From the NCBI RefSeq assembly GCF_035917455.1, contig NZ_CP109078.1, forward strand, positions 3,596,001 to 3,660,000: 64,000 nucleotides of DNA, read 5' to 3'. This DNA is from Micromonospora sp. NBC_01796. Its GTDB lineage: Bacteria > Actinomycetota > Actinomycetes > Mycobacteriales > Micromonosporaceae. The position numbers and the translations under genes were made by a program. The first letter of the stretch is position 1, and every line of letters begins with the position of its first letter. The notes beneath the pieces are model-generated. The model was not told the DNA's origin and made no database searches. It saw nothing but the letters and a program-made list of their open reading frames with translations. Positions 24,601 through 32,525 of the stretch are shown here, piece by piece.

Positions 24601-25898
24601 CCATCCACGAGATGGTCGAGGCGCGGGACGTACGGATGGGCATGTGGGGTTTCAGCAACCAGGTGTCGCACCACATCCCGTGGATGTACAACTACGCCGG
24701 CCAGCCGTCGAAGACCCAGGCCAAGGTGCGTGAGGTGCTGTCCCGGATGTACCTGGGCAGCGAGATCGGGCAGGGGTACGCCGGGGACGAGGACAACGGC
24801 GAGACGTCCGCCTGGTACCTGTTCGGCGCGCTCGGCCTCTACCCGCTCCAGGTGGGCAGCGCCGACTACGCGATCGGCTCACCGCTGTTCCGCAAGGCGA
24901 CCGTGCACCTGGAGAACGGCCGGGACATCGTGGTCAACGCCCCCGACAACAGCGCCACCAACGTGTACGTGCGCGGCCTGAAGGTCGACGGCGTGCCGTA
25001 CGGCAGGACCTCGATCCCGCACAGCGTGCTGGCCGACGGCGCGGTGCTGGACTTCCAGCTCGGTTCCGCACCGACGAACTGGGGCACCGGGGCAGCGAAC
25101 CTGCCGACCTCGTTGACCCCGCCCGGCGCACCCGCCCGCCCGCTCACCGACATCCCCGTCGAGGGCGGACCGGTGGCGCTGCGGGACAACACCTCCGCCA
25201 CCCAGGCCACCCTCGACGGCCCGGTCACCTGGGCGGTCACCGGTACGCCGGAACGGGTCACCCAGTACACGCTCACCTCGGCGGCGAACCCGGCCGATCC
25301 GCAGGGCTGGCAGCTGGAGGGCTCGTACGACGGGCAGGCCTGGACGGTCGTCGACTCCCGTACCGGGCAGGTCTTCCCCTGGCGGGCGCAGACCAGGGCG
25401 TTCACCATCGAGCGCCCCGGTCGGTACGCGCACTACCGGCTGACCCCGGCCGGCTCCGGACCGGTGGCACTGGCCGAGGTGGAACTGCTGGCGAACCCGT
25501 CGCCGGCCTGCACCTCGACGGTGACCGGCACCCGCAACGGTCCGCTGACCGTCTCCTCCGGCGTGACCTGCCTGAACGGGGCGACCATCAAGGGCCCGGT
25601 GACCGTACGCACCGGCGCCGCGCTGTACGTCGACGGCGGGACCGTCGCCGGTCCGGTCTCCGCCACCGGGGCGTCCGCGGTGGTACTGCGGGGTGTCACG
25701 ATCGGCGGCCCGGTCGCGGTGGCCGGTACCTCCGGCGAACTGGCCATCGAGCGCGCCACCATCGGCGGTCCGGTGACCCTCACCGGAAACGCCGTCTCGC
25801 TGGTCGGTGCCACGGAGATCGGCGGGCCGCTCGCCTGCTCCGGCAACACACCGGCTCCGGTCTGTGACGGCCGGAGTTCACCGGCACGGGTGACCTGA
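21633..25898 (+). CDS. Secreted GH92 family alpha-1,2-mannosidase with sugar-binding domains
   Basis: A 1421-residue exported exo-alpha-mannosidase that would trim alpha-linked mannose from glycans or mannan. Order: signal peptide (1-29, cleaved after PARA); an F5/8C-like galactose-binding domain (about 45-215, DQNVSTKWLVFASTGWIRV); GH92 N-terminal beta domain (about 225-520); GH92 catalytic (alpha/alpha)6 domain with NNGFWDTYRTTWS (~733), GGWVSRWSAPGY, EHDYTETNAWNFAF (~935) and GDEDNGETSAWYLFG (~1051); a second F5/8C-like domain (about 1180-1286); and a C-terminal module (1290-1421) of GPV repeats. The SD GGGAG precedes the ATG at 21633. It has its own promoter with a palindromic operator and a terminator. 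Confidence 0.93.
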   Translation: MIMSRRALPVALILAVGLVVPATPLPARAAPTDPGGFRSSLEPGDPQPTWTNTAEVDPSGRKRMSGVTGSPVTGIPGNITDRATEVTGSGENPPNEIAARVVDQNVSTKWLVFASTGWIRVRLDAPVAVVHYALTSANDSPERDPRDWALQGSADGQNWTTLDTRTGQEFTERFQTKEYRFENSTAYPYYRLDITAIGEGNIVQLAELQLSDGDTTPPPPTDMRAFVSGGPVNGPTMKPNVGWTGRNALQYSGGQTVDGRGYAYNRVFDVDLPITANTELSYAIFPELSAQDLDYPSTYVSVDLAFDDGTYLSDLGAVDQYGFGLSPRGQGGSKSLYADQWNLKRSRIGAVAAGKRAVRILVGYDSGTGTGVFNGWVDDIRIDPNPARPTRERLSDHVLTTRGTNSTGGFSRGNNIPATAVPHGFNFWTPMTNAGSIDWLYDYQRANNADNRPTLQAFTVSHEPSPWMGDRQTFQVMPSAATGTPNADRTARALPFGHENEIARAHYYGVTFDSGLVTEIAPTDHAAMFRFTFPGDRGNLIFDNVNNNGGLTLDPSGEISGYSDVRSGLSNGATRMFVYGTVDRPVAASGRLTGGGGANVTGYLAFDTSDSKQVHLRIATSLISVEQARRNLTNEIAAGDTFDGVRERAQRLWDDKLRVIEVEGASDDQLTTLYSNLYRLFLYPNSAHENVGTNAAPHWKHAVQSSTSSVNPPGTTPTQTGAEVVDGKVYVNNGFWDTYRTTWSAYTLFSPGMAGELVDGFVQQYKDGGWVSRWSAPGYANLMTGTSSDVAFADAYVKGVRGFDVKAAYEAAVKNATVAPPGTNPNNTSVGRKGLQTSIFSGYTSSAVSEGVSWALEGYINDFGIANMADALARDPATPEADRAGYRSDAVYFRNRAQNYVHMFDPAVEFFQGRDAAGNWKSGPDEFDPRVWGHEHDYTETNAWNFAFHVPQDGQGLANLYGGRDNLADKLDEFFATPETARFPGSYGGTIHEMVEARDVRMGMWGFSNQVSHHIPWMYNYAGQPSKTQAKVREVLSRMYLGSEIGQGYAGDEDNGETSAWYLFGALGLYPLQVGSADYAIGSPLFRKATVHLENGRDIVVNAPDNSATNVYVRGLKVDGVPYGRTSIPHSVLADGAVLDFQLGSAPTNWGTGAANLPTSLTPPGAPARPLTDIPVEGGPVALRDNTSATQATLDGPVTWAVTGTPERVTQYTLTSAANPADPQGWQLEGSYDGQAWTVVDSRTGQVFPWRAQTRAFTIERPGRYAHYRLTPAGSGPVALAEVELLANPSPACTSTVTGTRNGPLTVSSGVTCLNGATIKGPVTVRTGAALYVDGGTVAGPVSATGASAVVLRGVTIGGPVAVAGTSGELAIERATIGGPVTLTGNAVSLVGATEIGGPLACSGNTPAPVCDGRSSPARVT

Positions 25899-25917
25899 CG
25901 AGCGGGTCAACGGCAGT

Positions 25918-25952
25918 GGTGGGGCGTCCGGCGATCCGCCGGGCGCCCCACC
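25918..25952. terminator. Bidirectional terminator between GH92 and HAD genes
   Basis: A 16-bp stem starting GGTGGGGCG and ending CGCCCCACC, with one G-T pair and an ATC loop, fills the gap between the convergent genes. Confidence 0.75.
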
Positions 25953-25977
25953 GCGTACCCGATGTCGGTGGTCGCTC

Positions 25978-26742
25978 TCAGCGGGTGCGCAGCGCCGGGC
26001 GCCGGCGGCCCCGAGCGTCGCGGCGCGGCCGGATGGTCGCCCGGGTGCCGCCGGACAACGCCGGTTCGACCAGGTCGAGCACCTCGCGCAGCGAGGTCAG
26101 GGCCGGTCCGGTGAAGCCGGTGTCCGGGTCGAAGACCAGGTGGTCGCCGAGGTCGGGGGCGTCGAGCCGGACCGCGTCCAGCCCCGCACCGGTGGCACCG
26201 GTGAGTTCCCGGCTGCCGCCGTCGCCGACGTAGAGACAGTCCGAGGGGGCCACCCGGAGCCGGTCGCAGGCGACCAGGTAGATCGCCGGGGCGGGCTTGC
26301 AGTAGCCGACCTGGACCGAGAAGACCTGGGTGTTCAGCAGTTCCGCGACCGGGAGCTGCGGCAGGAAGACCGGAAGTTCGTGGGTGCAGTCGCTGATCAG
26401 GGCGGTGGCCACCCCGAGCCGGCGCAGGGCACGCAGCGTCGGGACCGCCTCGGGACGCAGCCGGGTGTCGGCCCGGACCGCGCCCAGCCGGGCGGCGACC
26501 GCCGCTCGTACCTGCGCGTCCGAGGGGTGCACGCCGATCCGGTCGCAGACCCAGCGCAGGGTCGCCTCGGCGTCGCCGAGCGCGCCGCTGGCCCGCAGGT
26601 AGAACGACCGGTCGAGGACTTCGAGCAGCGCCTCGGTGGTGCAACCGAGGCGGTCGGCGACGAGGGCGTGCCGCCGGCCGCGGTTCGCCGGCCGGGTCAG
26701 GGTGTTGAAGAAGTCGAAAAGCACCGCCCGGTATGCGGGCAT
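25978..26742 (-). CDS. HAD superfamily hydrolase
   Basis: A 254-residue phosphatase-like protein. HAD motif I is VLFDFFNTLTRP, with Asp followed by Phe where most family members have a second Asp. Motif II is ALISDCTHEL, motif III is the Lys in VQVGYCKPAPAIYLVA, and motif IV is CLYVGDGGSREL. The cap is helical (subclass I). Replacement of the second Asp (DxD read here as D-F-F) weakens the usual acid/base role and fits haloacid-dehalogenase-like or atypical phosphatase activity. The C-terminus is Arg-rich. It is divergent from the EamA gene. Confidence 0.85.
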   Translation of the reverse strand: MPAYRAVLFDFFNTLTRPANRGRRHALVADRLGCTTEALLEVLDRSFYLRASGALGDAEATLRWVCDRIGVHPSDAQVRAAVAARLGAVRADTRLRPEAVPTLRALRRLGVATALISDCTHELPVFLPQLPVAELLNTQVFSVQVGYCKPAPAIYLVACDRLRVAPSDCLYVGDGGSRELTGATGAGLDAVRLDAPDLGDHLVFDPDTGFTGPALTSLREVLDLVEPALSGGTRATIRPRRDARGRRRPALRTR

Positions 26743-26877
26743 GGTGAACCAGCTTCCGGCGCGAGGAGAGGCGAATCGGACCGGGTCGATGGTAACGAAA
26801 TGTTGATCGTCTCGTGGCCCGGCGTGAGCGAAAGGTGGAACTTTCAGTGGCCAACGCGGGCGTGTGAGGATCTTCCC

Positions 26878-27846
26878 GTGCCATCTCCGCAAGTCACGCC
26901 CACCGGACGTCCACCGGTCGATCCGCTGAGCACCGGTGCGGTGATCCTCGCGGTCGCCGCCGTCTCCTCCTCGGGGCCGCTGATCGCGTACGCCGCCGCG
27001 CCCGCGCTGGCGATCGCGTTCTGGCGGAACACCATCTCGGTCGGCCTGCTCAGCCCGGTCACCCTGCTCCGGCGCCGGGCCGAACTCCGTACCCTGATCC
27101 GGGGCGCCGGGCGGCGCGAGGGCTGGTTCTGCGTCCTGTCCGGGGTGGCGCTCGCCGCCCACTTCGCCACCTGGATGCCGAGCGCCCAGTTGACCTCGGT
27201 GGCCGCGGCCACCGCTCTGGGTGCCACCCAACCGGTCTGGCAGGGCCTGATCGCGCTCGGGCAGGGCCGGCGGCTGGCCACCGTCGCCTGGGTCGGGATC
27301 GGGGTGGCGGTGGTCGGTGCCGTACTCGCCACCGGGGCCGACTTCGGGCACTCCCACCGGGCGGTCATGGGTGACCTGCTCGCGGTGCTCGGGGGGATGG
27401 CGGCGGCGATCTACACCGCGTTCGGCGAACGGGCCCGCGCGACGATCAGCACCACCACGTACACCACGATCTGTTACGGGGTCTGCGCCGTCCTGCTGCT
27501 CGTCGTCTGCCTGGTCGGCGGCGTACGGCTGACCGGCTTCCCGGGCACGACCTGGCTGGCCATCCTGGGGCTGGTGGCCGGGGCCCAACTGCTCGGGCAC
27601 TCGATGTTCAACTACGCCCTGCATCACTTCTCGGCCACCACGATCAGTGTCCTGATCCTGCTCGAAGCGCCCGGCGCGGCACTGATCGCCTGGGTGTGGC
27701 TGGGGCAGTTGCCCCGGCTGGCCGCCCTGCCCGGTCTGGCGCTGCTCCTGGTCGGGGTCGCCATCGTGGTGCTCGGCAATGCCCGCGCCAACCGGCGTAC
27801 CGCCCCCATCCCGGCCCCACCGGAAGCCGCGCCGCTGCCGGACTGA
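26878..27846 (+). CDS. EamA/DMT family transporter
   Basis: A 322-residue integral membrane protein with about ten helices in two EamA repeats. The first begins AVILAVAAVSSSGPLIAYAA and includes FWRNTISVGLL. The second begins LLAVLGGMAAAIYTAFG and ends LPGLALLLVGVAIVVLG. EamA proteins export small metabolites or take up amino acids and nucleobases; the substrate is unknown. The GTG at 26878 is chosen because GAGGA lies 7 nt upstream. It precedes a cation permease gene by 90 bp on the same strand. Confidence 0.88.
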   Translation: MPSPQVTPTGRPPVDPLSTGAVILAVAAVSSSGPLIAYAAAPALAIAFWRNTISVGLLSPVTLLRRRAELRTLIRGAGRREGWFCVLSGVALAAHFATWMPSAQLTSVAAATALGATQPVWQGLIALGQGRRLATVAWVGIGVAVVGAVLATGADFGHSHRAVMGDLLAVLGGMAAAIYTAFGERARATISTTTYTTICYGVCAVLLLVVCLVGGVRLTGFPGTTWLAILGLVAGAQLLGHSMFNYALHHFSATTISVLILLEAPGAALIAWVWLGQLPRLAALPGLALLLVGVAIVVLGNARANRRTAPIPAPPEAAPLPD

Positions 27847-27936
27847 CCGGCCCACCCATTCGAGGCCATTTTTGGGGGAGTGTGGGTATTCGCGTGCCGA
27901 TGGCCGTTCTTTCGGTGAAAGTGCGGGGCAGGGGAA

Positions 27937-30192
27937 GTGGGCGCGCAGAGGGGGTGGACGCGGGTGGGACGGCGCGGGAAGCGGGACGCGGACTCGGCAC
28001 CGGCGGAGAAGCCCACGGTCACCTTCACCCCGTTGGCCGAGTTCCCGCCGCTGCGCGAGGACGAACTGGCGGTGCTCCGCCAGGTCGGCCAGCGGTGGGC
28101 GGAGGCGCTGCACGACCGGCCGGCGGACTGGGACGAACTGCCCCTGGACCCCACGCTGGAGCGTTACCGGCACCCGCCCACCCCGAGCCGCTTCGGCCGG
28201 CTGGCCCGGATCGACATGTTCAAGGCCGACGAGCCACGGCAACTGCTCGCCACCGAGGCCACGATCCTGCCCCGGGGACGGCTGGCGCAGGCCCTGGCCC
28301 GGTTCCGCCGGAGCGTGCTGGGTCCACCGCTGGCCAGCACGGCGGTGCTCCAGGAGCGGATGCGCAAGCTGATCGCCCTGCCGGTGCTCTCCTCCGACCT
28401 GCTCTCCTCGGTGGCGTACGGGCCCGAGGCAATGCTCGCCATCCTGGTGCTGGCCGGCGGCGGCGCGCTCGGACTCTCCCTGCCGCTGACCGGCGTGCTG
28501 GTGCTCCTCATGATCATCGTCGGGGCCTCGTACCGACAGACCGTGTACGCCTATCCGCACGGCGCCGGGTCGTACCTCGTGGCCAGCGACAGCCTCGGTC
28601 CCCGGTTCGGCCTGGTCGCCGCCGCCGGCCTGATCCTCGACTACGTGCTCACCGTGTCGGTGTCGGTGGCGGCCGGGATCGGCGCCATCACCTCGGCGTT
28701 GCCCGGACTCGCGCCGCTGACGGTGCCGCTCGGGCTGCTGGCGATCGCCGCGCTGCTCGCCGGCAACCTGCGCGGCGTACGGGTCGCCGGCAACCTGTTC
28801 GCCGCGCCGACGTACCTCTTCATCGTCGTCATGCTGGTGCTGTTGCTGGTCGGGTTCGCGCAGGCGGCCGGGCGGGGATTCACCGCCCTCCCACCACCGC
28901 CGATCACCGCCGTGGAAGGGCTCAGCGTGCTGGTCGTCCTGCGCGCGTTCGCGTCCGGAGCCACCTCGATGACCGGGATCGAGGCGGTGTCGGACGCGGT
29001 GCCGGTGTTCCGGCCGGTCGAGTGGCGCAACGCCCGTACGACGTTGACCTGGATGGTCGGCATCCTGGTCGTACTCTTCGCCGGGCTGACCCTGCTGATC
29101 CATCTCAGCGGGGTGGTGCCGCACGACGGCCAGACCCTGCTGTCCCAGGTGGCGCGCCAGACCTTTCGCACCGGTCCCTGGTACGGCCTCATCCAGGCGT
29201 CCACCGCCATGATCCTTCTGTTGGCCGCGAACACGGCGTTCAACGACTTTCCCCGACTGCTCTTCTTCATGGCCCGGGACGACTACGCGCCCCGGCGGTT
29301 CCTGCACATGGGCGACCGGCTCGCCTTCGGCAACGGCATCGTCGCGCTGTCGGTGGCGGCGGCGCTGATCTTCCTCACCTTCGGGGGACGCACCCAGGCG
29401 CTGATCCCGCTCTACGCGGTCGGTGTGTTCCTCGCCTTCACGCTCTCGCAGACCGGAATGGTGGCGCACTGGCGGGCCCACCGGGGCCGGAACTGGAAGC
29501 GGCGGGCGGCGCTCAACGGGCTCGGTGCGGTGCTGTGCGCGATCGTGCTGGTCACCGCCGCGGCCACCAAGTTCGGTGAGGGAGCCTGGGTGACGGTGCT
29601 GGCCATCCCGCTGGTGGTCCTGCTGGCGACGCGGATCCGGCGGCACTACGACCGGACGCACCGGGCGCTGGCGCTGCGCCCGCCGTCGGTGCCGGCGCGG
29701 GAGGCCGGGGCGCCGGCGGAGGCCGGTGGGCCCCGGGACCGGGCGGTCGGCGCGGACGACCAGGAGAGCGAGGAGAGCCCGCAGGACGTACGGCACCTGG
29801 TGGTGGTGCCGGTGGCCCGGCTCAACCTCGCCGCCCTGCGGGCACTCGCGTACGCGGCCTCGCTGGGGCCGCCGGTCTTCGCCGTACATCTCAGTCCGGA
29901 GCAGGAGGAGGCGGACCGGTTCCGCGAGGAGTGGCAGACCTGGGGGGACCATCTCCGGCTGGAGACGATCATTTCGCCGTACCGGGCGATCACCGCGCCG
30001 CTGGTGCAGTATCTCGACTCGCTGCACACGCTGCGGCCCGACGTGGTGCTGACCGTGGTGGTCCCGGAGCTGATGGTGAAGCGCCCCTGGCACCGGATCC
30101 TGCACACCCCGATCGACCAGCGGTTGCGCCGTGCCCTGCGCAGCCTGCCCGGGGTGGTGATCACCAGCGTGCCGGTGCACCTGCCCGAGTGA
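27937..30192 (+). CDS. KimA-like APC family potassium/amino-acid permease
   Basis: A 751-residue membrane protein. A ~120-residue cytosolic N-terminus is followed by about twelve helices (135-600) and a cytosolic C-terminal domain (~640-751) with UspA-like alternation (HLVVVPVARLNLAALRALAYA, PVFAVHLSPEQEEADRF). The first helix carries LPVLSSDLLSSVAYGPEAML, characteristic of the KimA/YdaO branch of APC permeases, which import potassium by proton symport; an amino-acid substrate is the alternative. The start at 27937 is uncertain: a GTG at 27964 with a GGGGGTGG SD is also plausible. No c-di-AMP (ydaO) riboswitch is visible in the 90-bp leader. Confidence 0.85.
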   Translation: MGAQRGWTRVGRRGKRDADSAPAEKPTVTFTPLAEFPPLREDELAVLRQVGQRWAEALHDRPADWDELPLDPTLERYRHPPTPSRFGRLARIDMFKADEPRQLLATEATILPRGRLAQALARFRRSVLGPPLASTAVLQERMRKLIALPVLSSDLLSSVAYGPEAMLAILVLAGGGALGLSLPLTGVLVLLMIIVGASYRQTVYAYPHGAGSYLVASDSLGPRFGLVAAAGLILDYVLTVSVSVAAGIGAITSALPGLAPLTVPLGLLAIAALLAGNLRGVRVAGNLFAAPTYLFIVVMLVLLLVGFAQAAGRGFTALPPPPITAVEGLSVLVVLRAFASGATSMTGIEAVSDAVPVFRPVEWRNARTTLTWMVGILVVLFAGLTLLIHLSGVVPHDGQTLLSQVARQTFRTGPWYGLIQASTAMILLLAANTAFNDFPRLLFFMARDDYAPRRFLHMGDRLAFGNGIVALSVAAALIFLTFGGRTQALIPLYAVGVFLAFTLSQTGMVAHWRAHRGRNWKRRAALNGLGAVLCAIVLVTAAATKFGEGAWVTVLAIPLVVLLATRIRRHYDRTHRALALRPPSVPAREAGAPAEAGGPRDRAVGADDQESEESPQDVRHLVVVPVARLNLAALRALAYAASLGPPVFAVHLSPEQEEADRFREEWQTWGDHLRLETIISPYRAITAPLVQYLDSLHTLRPDVVLTVVVPELMVKRPWHRILHTPIDQRLRRALRSLPGVVITSVPVHLPE

Positions 30193-30314
30193 GTCACGAC
30201 GGCCGGTTCCGCCCACCGCTTTTCCCGCCCCCACCGACCGGACGAGGTTAGGTTGGGCTGGCGGCGTACGGCCGGTCGTCGCCGGTCGCGTCGAGGACGG
30301 AAGGGGCTGGTCCG

Positions 30315-30827
30315 ATGCCGGGCGACCGGGAGTTGCTGGAGGAGTACGTCCGCGCGGGGCAGCTCATGCAGTTGGCGACCGTACGGGCGGACGGTTCACC
30401 GATGGTGGGCAACCTCTGGTACGACCCGCACTTCGCACCCGACCTGCTGCGGTTCGTCGCCCGACACGACCGGTGGCACGGGGCGGACGGGCACCGGGCG
30501 GGCGGGCACGGGCCGGACGGGCAGGGTGACGGTCGGGTCGGCGGCAGCATCGTCGCCGTACCGCCGGACGTCCGGAACGGGACCGTACGCGGGGTGGCCT
30601 TCACCGGCGTGGTGCGGACGCTGCCCCCGGTCGGGGTGGAGGCGGCGGCCCGGTCGTTCCTGGACCGCTGGCCGGGCGCCGAGGTGGCGATCGACCCGGG
30701 TCGGCTGGCCCGGCACGAGACGCCGAGCCGGCTCTACGAGATCGCGGTGATCGAATGGGTCCTGTTCGACGAGCGCCGGTTCCCGGACGAGTCCCGGCAC
30801 GTGCTCGCCGCGGCCCGGACGGCCTGA
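30315..30827 (+). CDS. Pyridoxamine 5'-phosphate oxidase-like flavin/F420-binding protein
   Basis: A 170-residue split-barrel protein. The opening LLEEYVRAGQLMQLATVRADGSPMVGNLWY is the usual first helix and two strands of PNPOx-like proteins (shown here in two parts, residues 6-35). Then come strands with GVAFTGVVRTLP and YEIAVIEWVLFD near the end. A Gly/His/Asp-rich insert (about residues 55-78, HGADGHRAGGHGPDG) replaces a surface loop and looks like a low-complexity expansion. The cofactor (FMN, F420 or heme) cannot be told. It stands alone and converges on the beta-helix gene. Confidence 0.8.
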   Translation: MPGDRELLEEYVRAGQLMQLATVRADGSPMVGNLWYDPHFAPDLLRFVARHDRWHGADGHRAGGHGPDGQGDGRVGGSIVAVPPDVRNGTVRGVAFTGVVRTLPPVGVEAAARSFLDRWPGAEVAIDPGRLARHETPSRLYEIAVIEWVLFDERRFPDESRHVLAAARTA

Positions 30828-30868
30828 TCGGCCTGTCCCACGCCCGGTGGCCGGGTCAGACCGATCAG
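30824..30868. terminator. Possible bidirectional terminator
   Basis: The outer arms CTGATCGG/CCGATCAG (30824-30831 and 30861-30868) and the inner arms CCCGG/CCGGG around TGG overlap the stop codon of the plus-strand gene and end just before the convergent beta-helix gene. Confidence 0.45.
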
Positions 30869-30875
30869 AGGCCGG

Positions 30876-32216
30876 CTACGGGACCACCGGGAGGCCGGTG
30901 TCGAACCAGACGTTTGTCGGCCGATCCCAGAGGATGCCGGTCTGGTCGGGGCGGGCGATGACGCCGTAGCGGTAGTTCCGGCCGAACTTGTTGTTCCTGA
31001 AGATGATGTTCGAGGAGACCAGGTCGTCCCGGACACCGATGGAGTAGTTGCCGCCGTTGCAGTAGTTGTCCTCGAAGGTGAGGTTGCGGACCGCGTCCGC
31101 GGTGGTCGACCCGATCATGATGCAGGCGTTGTGCGGGTCGTTGGTGCTTGGTGTGTACGGCTCCAGCCGGTTGTGCCGGACGATGATGTTGCTGCCGCCG
31201 GTGGTCTGCAACGCGTCGTTATGTGACCCGGGGATGCGGGCGAGGTCGTGGATCCACGAGTCCACGATGGTGCTCTTCGTGCTCAACCGGGGTCCGTCGA
31301 TCATGTTCCAGACGTTCGCCCGGCGCAGGGTGTAGTTGCCGCAGCAGACCGAGGCGGAGTTCCGCCCCGCGCCGTTGATCTCGACATCCTCGACGACCAG
31401 GTTGATCGCGGTGTCGTAGAGCCGGATGGAATAGGTCGGACTGTTACAGGTGATCCGGGACTTGCGGATGATGATGTTGCTCGCCCGGACCGTCACGCAC
31501 CCGACGATGTTGAGGTTGGTGAGCACCTGACCCGCCGTACGGAGGTCGAGGGATCCCGAGTTCGTCAGCACCGTACCGGCCGGTACGCCGGTGTTGGTCG
31601 GGCCCGGCCAGTAGGTGATCGGGGTGGGCGGGACGGCGTCCGGCGCCCGCGGCGCGCTCGGCATCGGTGCCACCGGGCCGAACTCGGGCGGGCTGGGCGC
31701 GGCTTCGACCCCGCCGGGTACGTCCGGTGAGTACGCCTCGCCGTTCTGTTCCGAGTCGACAATGGTGGCCGCGGCGCCGGCGTCCTGGACGAATGCCCGC
31801 CGACAGTCGTGCACCGTCACCCGGACCGCCGAGTAGTCGCCCGGCACGATGCCGTCGGTCTTGCCGTCGGTGCAGTGGATCTCGGTGTCGACGATGGTGG
31901 CGCCCGCGACGTCGGAGCGGATCCGGATGGCTGCCGCGCCGCCGGCCCGGACCGTCACCCGTTGGAGCCGGATGTTGTCCGCCGCGATCTCGATTGGACG
32001 GTCGAAGGTCTGACCGGAGACAACGGCATTCGGGGTGTCGAGTACCAGAGGCTCCGTTTCGGGGCCGGAGAGGATCGCGATTCCGGTCCCGGCGATAGCG
32101 ACGAGTCCGACGGCGCTGGTGGCGACGATGGCGCGAGTACGTCCGGTACGACGACTCGGAGCCGGAGCATCCGGTGTTCTGGGTTCACCTGTTGGGTGCA
32201 GATCGGTGTTGTTCAT
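30876..32216 (-). CDS. Membrane-anchored right-handed beta-helix protein
   Basis: A 446-residue protein. A signal-anchor helix (about 29-50) is followed by a short beta-helix segment (60-165: ITAADNIRLQRVTVRAGG-like rungs, VDTEIHC), a Pro-rich linker (170-210), and a larger beta-helix (215-446) with rungs such as ASNIIIRKSRITCNSP, LVVEDVEINGAG, SNIIVRHNRLEPY and NLTFEDNYCNGG. This is the fold of pectate-lyase-like and polysaccharide-binding proteins. Catalytic residues are not obvious. Cysteines are paired along rungs, fitting an exported protein. It probably acts on or binds a polysaccharide at the surface. Confidence 0.82.
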   Translation of the reverse strand: MNNTDLHPTGEPRTPDAPAPSRRTGRTRAIVATSAVGLVAIAGTGIAILSGPETEPLVLDTPNAVVSGQTFDRPIEIAADNIRLQRVTVRAGGAAAIRIRSDVAGATIVDTEIHCTDGKTDGIVPGDYSAVRVTVHDCRRAFVQDAGAAATIVDSEQNGEAYSPDVPGGVEAAPSPPEFGPVAPMPSAPRAPDAVPPTPITYWPGPTNTGVPAGTVLTNSGSLDLRTAGQVLTNLNIVGCVTVRASNIIIRKSRITCNSPTYSIRLYDTAINLVVEDVEINGAGRNSASVCCGNYTLRRANVWNMIDGPRLSTKSTIVDSWIHDLARIPGSHNDALQTTGGSNIIVRHNRLEPYTPSTNDPHNACIMIGSTTADAVRNLTFEDNYCNGGNYSIGVRDDLVSSNIIFRNNKFGRNYRYGVIARPDQTGILWDRPTNVWFDTGLPVVP

Positions 32217-32525
32217 GCTTCGCCCTTGGGAATGGGCGGCGCACGGCGTGGCTGCGCTGCCCGTCCTGCCTAGGAGCCCACCTCGGTCGCCGGCTTCAGT
32301 GCCGCGTACGACCGCTCAGGTCGGTCCACAAGGTCGCTGATCGAGGGCCCTGCCGCCCCGGAAGCTATTAGATGCTTCTACGCGAAGGCTACTCTTCGTA
32401 TTGTGTCGCTCACGAAATACGATCTGACGGATTTTCGACAGAAAACGGTATTCATCATTGTCAGTGCTGATAAAACACTCGTAAGTGTCGATGAGTCTAC
32501 GACCTTCGCGACTACGGAACGTCAC
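32217..32525. other. Low-GC intergenic region upstream of the beta-helix gene
   Basis: The 309-bp gap contains a stretch from about 32360 to 32520 that is near 45% GC by eye, far below the surrounding ~70%. Short dyads such as GAAGC-N8-GCTTC occur. A plus-strand frame (from 32403) and a minus-strand frame (32316-32525) are open but lack family similarity and RBS support. It may be a promoter region or a remnant of foreign DNA. Confidence 0.45.

Noticed and set aside
21510-24674. Minus-strand open frame of 1054 codons opposite the GH92 gene
   Set aside because: It has only antisense composition with no recognisable domain, while the plus strand has a complete GH92 protein with signal peptide.
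27847-27936. c-di-AMP (ydaO) riboswitch before the KimA-like gene
   Set aside because: The 90-bp leader is too short and shows none of the conserved core segments.
26743-30234. N-terminal extension of the HAD gene to 1418 codons
   Set aside because: Only the last 254 residues match a protein family. The rest is antisense to the EamA and KimA-like genes.
30247-30265. Iron-box-like TTAGGTTGGGCT upstream of the PNPOx-like gene
   Set aside because: Only the left half of the 19-bp IdeR/DmdR consensus is present and the right half does not match. It may simply contain a -10 TAGGTT.
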